Below, piece after piece: positions 61,825 through 64,000 of a DNA stretch of 64,000 bases (position 1 is its first letter; the number at the start of each line of letters is the position of its first letter). The stretch is from CAZJAH01 sp964544155. GTDB lineage: Bacteria > Bacteroidota > Ignavibacteria > Kapaibacteriales > UBA2268. The stretch lies in contig CAZJAH010000010.1 of assembly GCA_964544155.1 (NCBI GenBank), positions 1-64,000 of the forward strand, given 5' to 3'. The translations under genes were made by a program, and so were the position numbers. The notes beneath the pieces are model-generated. The model searched no databases, had not been told where the DNA came from, and worked only from the letters and a program-made list of their open reading frames with translations.

Positions 61825-62694
61825 TCAATAGTCTTCCAAAATACTCCTACAGTAGTCTTTGTATGAGCAATTTGGCAGATTATTCACTGTTATGATGTAT
61901 TCATCTCTGGAGATGAATCCCATTTCAAGAGCGGTTTCTTCCAAGCAGGCAATTTTGCGGCCCTGCCTTTTTTCGATGGCGTGAATAAAGGTACCAGCTT
62001 CCATAAGGCTTTCGGGGGTGCCTGTATCGAGCCACGCAATGCCGCGTTCAATGATCTCAACCCGCAATTTATCATTTGCAAGATAAAGCTTTTGCAAGTC
62101 GGTAATTTCAAGCTCTCCTCTGGCGCTGGGCTTCAGAAGATTGGCGAGCTCTTTTACATTATTATCGAAAATATAAAGCCCGGGAATGGCAAAATTGGAT
62201 TTTGGTTTTTCAGGCTTTTCTTCGATTGAAATAACCCTGTTATCCCTGCCAAATTCGACCACACCGTAAGAGTTGGGATTATTCACCCTGTAGCCGAATA
62301 CTGTTGCGCCCCGGTTATTATTGATGGCATTTCTCATGAATTCCATACTGCCGTAAAAGAGGTTATCCCCCAGAATAAGGCAGACCTGCGATTCACCAAT
62401 GAAATCTTTTCCGTAAATGAAAGCTTCAGCTATACCGCGGGGCCTTTCCTGCACTATGTAAGAAATATCGAGCCCCCATTTTTTGCCGTCGCCAAGCAGC
62501 TTTTCGAAATTCGGCGTATCCTGGGGAGTGGAAATGATTAATATTTCCTTAATACCGGCCCACATAAGTGTCGATAAAGGATAATAGATCATTGGTTTAT
62601 CGTACACAAGCTGCAGCTGCTTGCTAAAAACTGCAGTCATCGGGTAGAGCCTTGTACCGCTTCCTCCCGCAAGAACAATTCCTTTTGTATTCAT
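61825..62694 (-). CDS. rfbA: glucose-1-phosphate thymidylyltransferase
   Basis: RfbA makes dTDP-glucose from dTTP and glucose-1-phosphate, the first step to dTDP-rhamnose. The ATG at 62694 gives MNTKGIVLAGGSGTRLYP (GxGxRLxP nucleotide-binding loop), PVxK-like SKQLQLVYDKPMIYYPLSTLM, the QERPRGIAEAF segment and ILGDNLFYG. GTPESLMEAGTFIHAIEKRQG is the family C-terminal signature. Its 289 residues are normal. rfbB, rfbC and rfbD are not adjacent, so the pathway is split or the product serves other sugars. Confidence 0.94.
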   Translation of the reverse strand: MNTKGIVLAGGSGTRLYPMTAVFSKQLQLVYDKPMIYYPLSTLMWAGIKEILIISTPQDTPNFEKLLGDGKKWGLDISYIVQERPRGIAEAFIYGKDFIGESQVCLILGDNLFYGSMEFMRNAINNNRGATVFGYRVNNPNSYGVVEFGRDNRVISIEEKPEKPKSNFAIPGLYIFDNNVKELANLLKPSARGELEITDLQKLYLANDKLRVEIIERGIAWLDTGTPESLMEAGTFIHAIEKRQGRKIACLEETALEMGFISRDEYIITVNNLPNCSYKDYCRSILEDY

Positions 62695-62801
62695 TCTATT
62701 TAGGTATGATTTTTGACAATAACAATTAAGCAATTTAGTTAATTAATAATATTTAAATAAATTATATATTGAAAGAAATCGAAAATTAAGAGTATTAAAA
62801 T

Positions 62802-63725
62802 ATGGAACGCACATTATCGGTTTATTTTAACGTTGACAGGACTTATCTGGCGGTGCTGGCTTATCATTCCGATGGAGCAACACTGGAATTAGTTGATTCG
62901 ACAGAAAACGCGATTGACCCCGGTTATCCAGAAAAAGAAAGCACAAAAAAAGGGATTGAAGAATTAAATGAAATAATCAGCAATTTGCCCGGGGATATAG
63001 ACAGGCTGTCGGTAACTCTTCCTGCCGAAAGCGTCCTCGTTACCCAGTTCCCGGGTAAATCTTCTATGGAGCCGGATAAGATCAGAAAGCTGGCCAACCT
63101 GGAAGTAAGGCAGAATTTTCCGACATTCAATTTCGAGGATTTTTATATAAATGTAATTCCATTGAATAACGAAAACGGCAATATGATGCTCGGAGTAATA
63201 ATAGCGAATGAATATATACGCACCTGCAAGAACATTCTTTCAGGGCTTGAAATGCCCATAAATAAAATTGAGATCAGCCAGTTGAACGCTCATTCCGCGT
63301 TTCTGTATAACTACCCCGAAAAGCATGACGCCACAGTTGCCCTGCTTGGAATTGAGGAACAGTTCATAGATATAAGCGTTATTAGGGAGAATCAGCCGGC
63401 TTATTACAATCTGCTTTCCCTATCCGATCCAGGAGGTATTTCTGAGCTTCTTGAGAATGAATTTAATAAAATAATCCCTGATGTGGTTGATAGCATTCAG
63501 GGCGCTTACTTTTTCGGAACCGCTCTGGATAAGGATATACTTCTGGCATCATGGGAAACCTGTATGATGCTCGGTATGGAAGCCGTCAGGCTTAACGCGT
63601 TCAGAATGATGAGTACAGATCTCGATAAAAGAACAAGGGAGTACTGCTCAAGGACTCTGCATATCTTTCCGCCCTGTATTGGAGGGGCTTTACCCACTTA
63701 CCACAAGAAGGTTAAAATATACTGA
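62802..63725 (+). CDS. PilM-like / actin-fold ATPase-related protein
   Basis: The 307-residue protein reads as an ASKHA (actin-like) fold: SVYFNVDRTYLAVLAYH as the first beta hairpin, RLSVTLPAESVLVTQFPGKSSMEPDKIRKLANLEVRQNFP, which closely resembles the PilM segment, and VALLGIEEQFIDISVIRE as a second phosphate-loop-like hairpin. No signal peptide. PilM normally lies before pilN-pilO-pilQ. Here a secreted-protein gene follows, so a type IV pilus role is unproven. It may be a cytoplasmic scaffold for another envelope complex. Confidence 0.55.
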   Translation: MERTLSVYFNVDRTYLAVLAYHSDGATLELVDSTENAIDPGYPEKESTKKGIEELNEIISNLPGDIDRLSVTLPAESVLVTQFPGKSSMEPDKIRKLANLEVRQNFPTFNFEDFYINVIPLNNENGNMMLGVIIANEYIRTCKNILSGLEMPINKIEISQLNAHSAFLYNYPEKHDATVALLGIEEQFIDISVIRENQPAYYNLLSLSDPGGISELLENEFNKIIPDVVDSIQGAYFFGTALDKDILLASWETCMMLGMEAVRLNAFRMMSTDLDKRTREYCSRTLHIFPPCIGGALPTYHKKVKIY

Positions 63726-63843
63726 TTATTATTGGTATGGTAATTGCTAAAATAGTGTAAGATAATTGGCATTCATGTGCTTTTATCTTATATAATTGAT
63801 AATAAGCAATTTAGAATTATAAAAAATTGGGGGGTAAACCACC

Positions 63844-64000
63844 ATGAAGAAGCAATTACTGTATTGGTTCATTCTGATAATCGTGACTTTCGGTTTTGCC
63901 GGAGCTGAAGCAGCAGAATTTCAGAGGGTGATAAACTATCAGGGTAATCTCATCACTGAAGACGGCGAACCCGTAGATGATGAAGTAACAATGACTTTCG
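63844..64000 (+). CDS. start of a secreted protein, cut by the window end
   Basis: The ATG at 63844 follows a G-rich ribosome site (GGGGGGTAAACCACC). The first 24 residues are a signal peptide (MKKQLLYWFILIIVTFGFAGAEA-A). The mature start FQRVINYQGNLITEDGEPVDDEVTMTF has the INYQGxL-T/D-x-G-x-P pattern found at the N-terminus of many repetitive, tail-fibre-like or adhesin-like surface proteins in Bacteroidota and relatives. Only 52 codons are visible. Confidence 0.7.
   Translation, partial: MKKQLLYWFILIIVTFGFAGAEAAEFQRVINYQGNLITEDGEPVDDEVTMTF

Noticed and set aside
1..64000. Mobile elements, prophage, tRNA and rRNA genes
   Set aside because: I found no transposase, integrase, terminal inverted repeats, rRNA or tRNA cloverleaf; a tRNAscan and IS search would settle it.

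Overview
The window looks like a chromosomal segment of a Gram-negative, outer-membrane bacterium of the Bacteroidota/Ignavibacteria side of the FCB group. The evidence is a GldM-like periplasmic protein, several outer-membrane barrels that end in an aromatic residue, Omp85 and OmpA-type proteins, a glycogen-synthase-like gene next to a DUF4270-like lipoprotein, a DUF2795-like acidic protein, a Bacteroidota-type serine palmitoyltransferase, and promoters of the form TTTG-N19-TAnnTTTG, found exactly upstream of rplT and rpsD. The organism is expected to be flagellated: a fliPQR-flhBA block and a CheV-type adaptor are present. Codon use and base composition look uniform by eye. I see no phage, transposase, integrase, CRISPR array, rRNA or tRNA.

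Layout. 1-6.1 kb: the end of an unknown gene, a thioredoxin-like protein, rlmB (reverse), queF-queD, a DUF2723 membrane protein, then rplT-pheS with its own promoter and a leader hairpin. 6.2-9.8 kb: sppA, two convergent PAP2-type genes that overlap at their 3' ends, and a small J-domain protein. 9.9-15.3 kb: the flagellar export gate operon fliP-fliQ-fliR-flhB-flhA (reverse), preceded by a sigma-54-like -24/-12 element. 15.4-20.5 kb: an orphan radical SAM protein, trkH-trkA potassium uptake and an HD hydrolase. 20.5-28.2 kb: a 588-base AT-rich regulatory region, then a GldM-like inner-membrane/periplasmic protein, two outer-membrane barrel proteins and a VWA-OmpA protein. Together these could form an envelope-spanning machine. 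28.2-35.7 kb: gpmI, serine palmitoyltransferase-like, an MGMT-fold protein, a CoA-type Nudix hydrolase, CheV, an M16 protease relative without the zinc motif, and a MoxR ATPase. 35.7-40 kb: an operon mtnA - class II aldolase - large sensor kinase. 40.1-46.3 kb: a GT5-like synthase, a lipoprotein, a FadL-like porin, hslV and hslU. 46.4-52.1 kb: two outer-membrane proteins (one Omp85), a DUF2795-like protein, rpsD, and yjbQ-queC. 52.3-59.3 kb: pgi, then lepA, two tandem signal peptidases, a DUF2459 protein and hemW. 59.4-64 kb: a PiT phosphate transporter fused to a PhoU-like tail behind a palindromic operator, rfbA, a PilM-like protein, and the start of a secreted protein cut by the window end.

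Most of the window is housekeeping and envelope biology. The parts that deserve attention are the GldM-like/barrel/VWA-OmpA cluster, the mtnA-aldolase-kinase operon, the possible sphingolipid link between the serine palmitoyltransferase and the sphingomyelin-synthase-like PAP2 protein, and several clear regulatory sites. Assignments come from reading motifs by eye; no database search was run.
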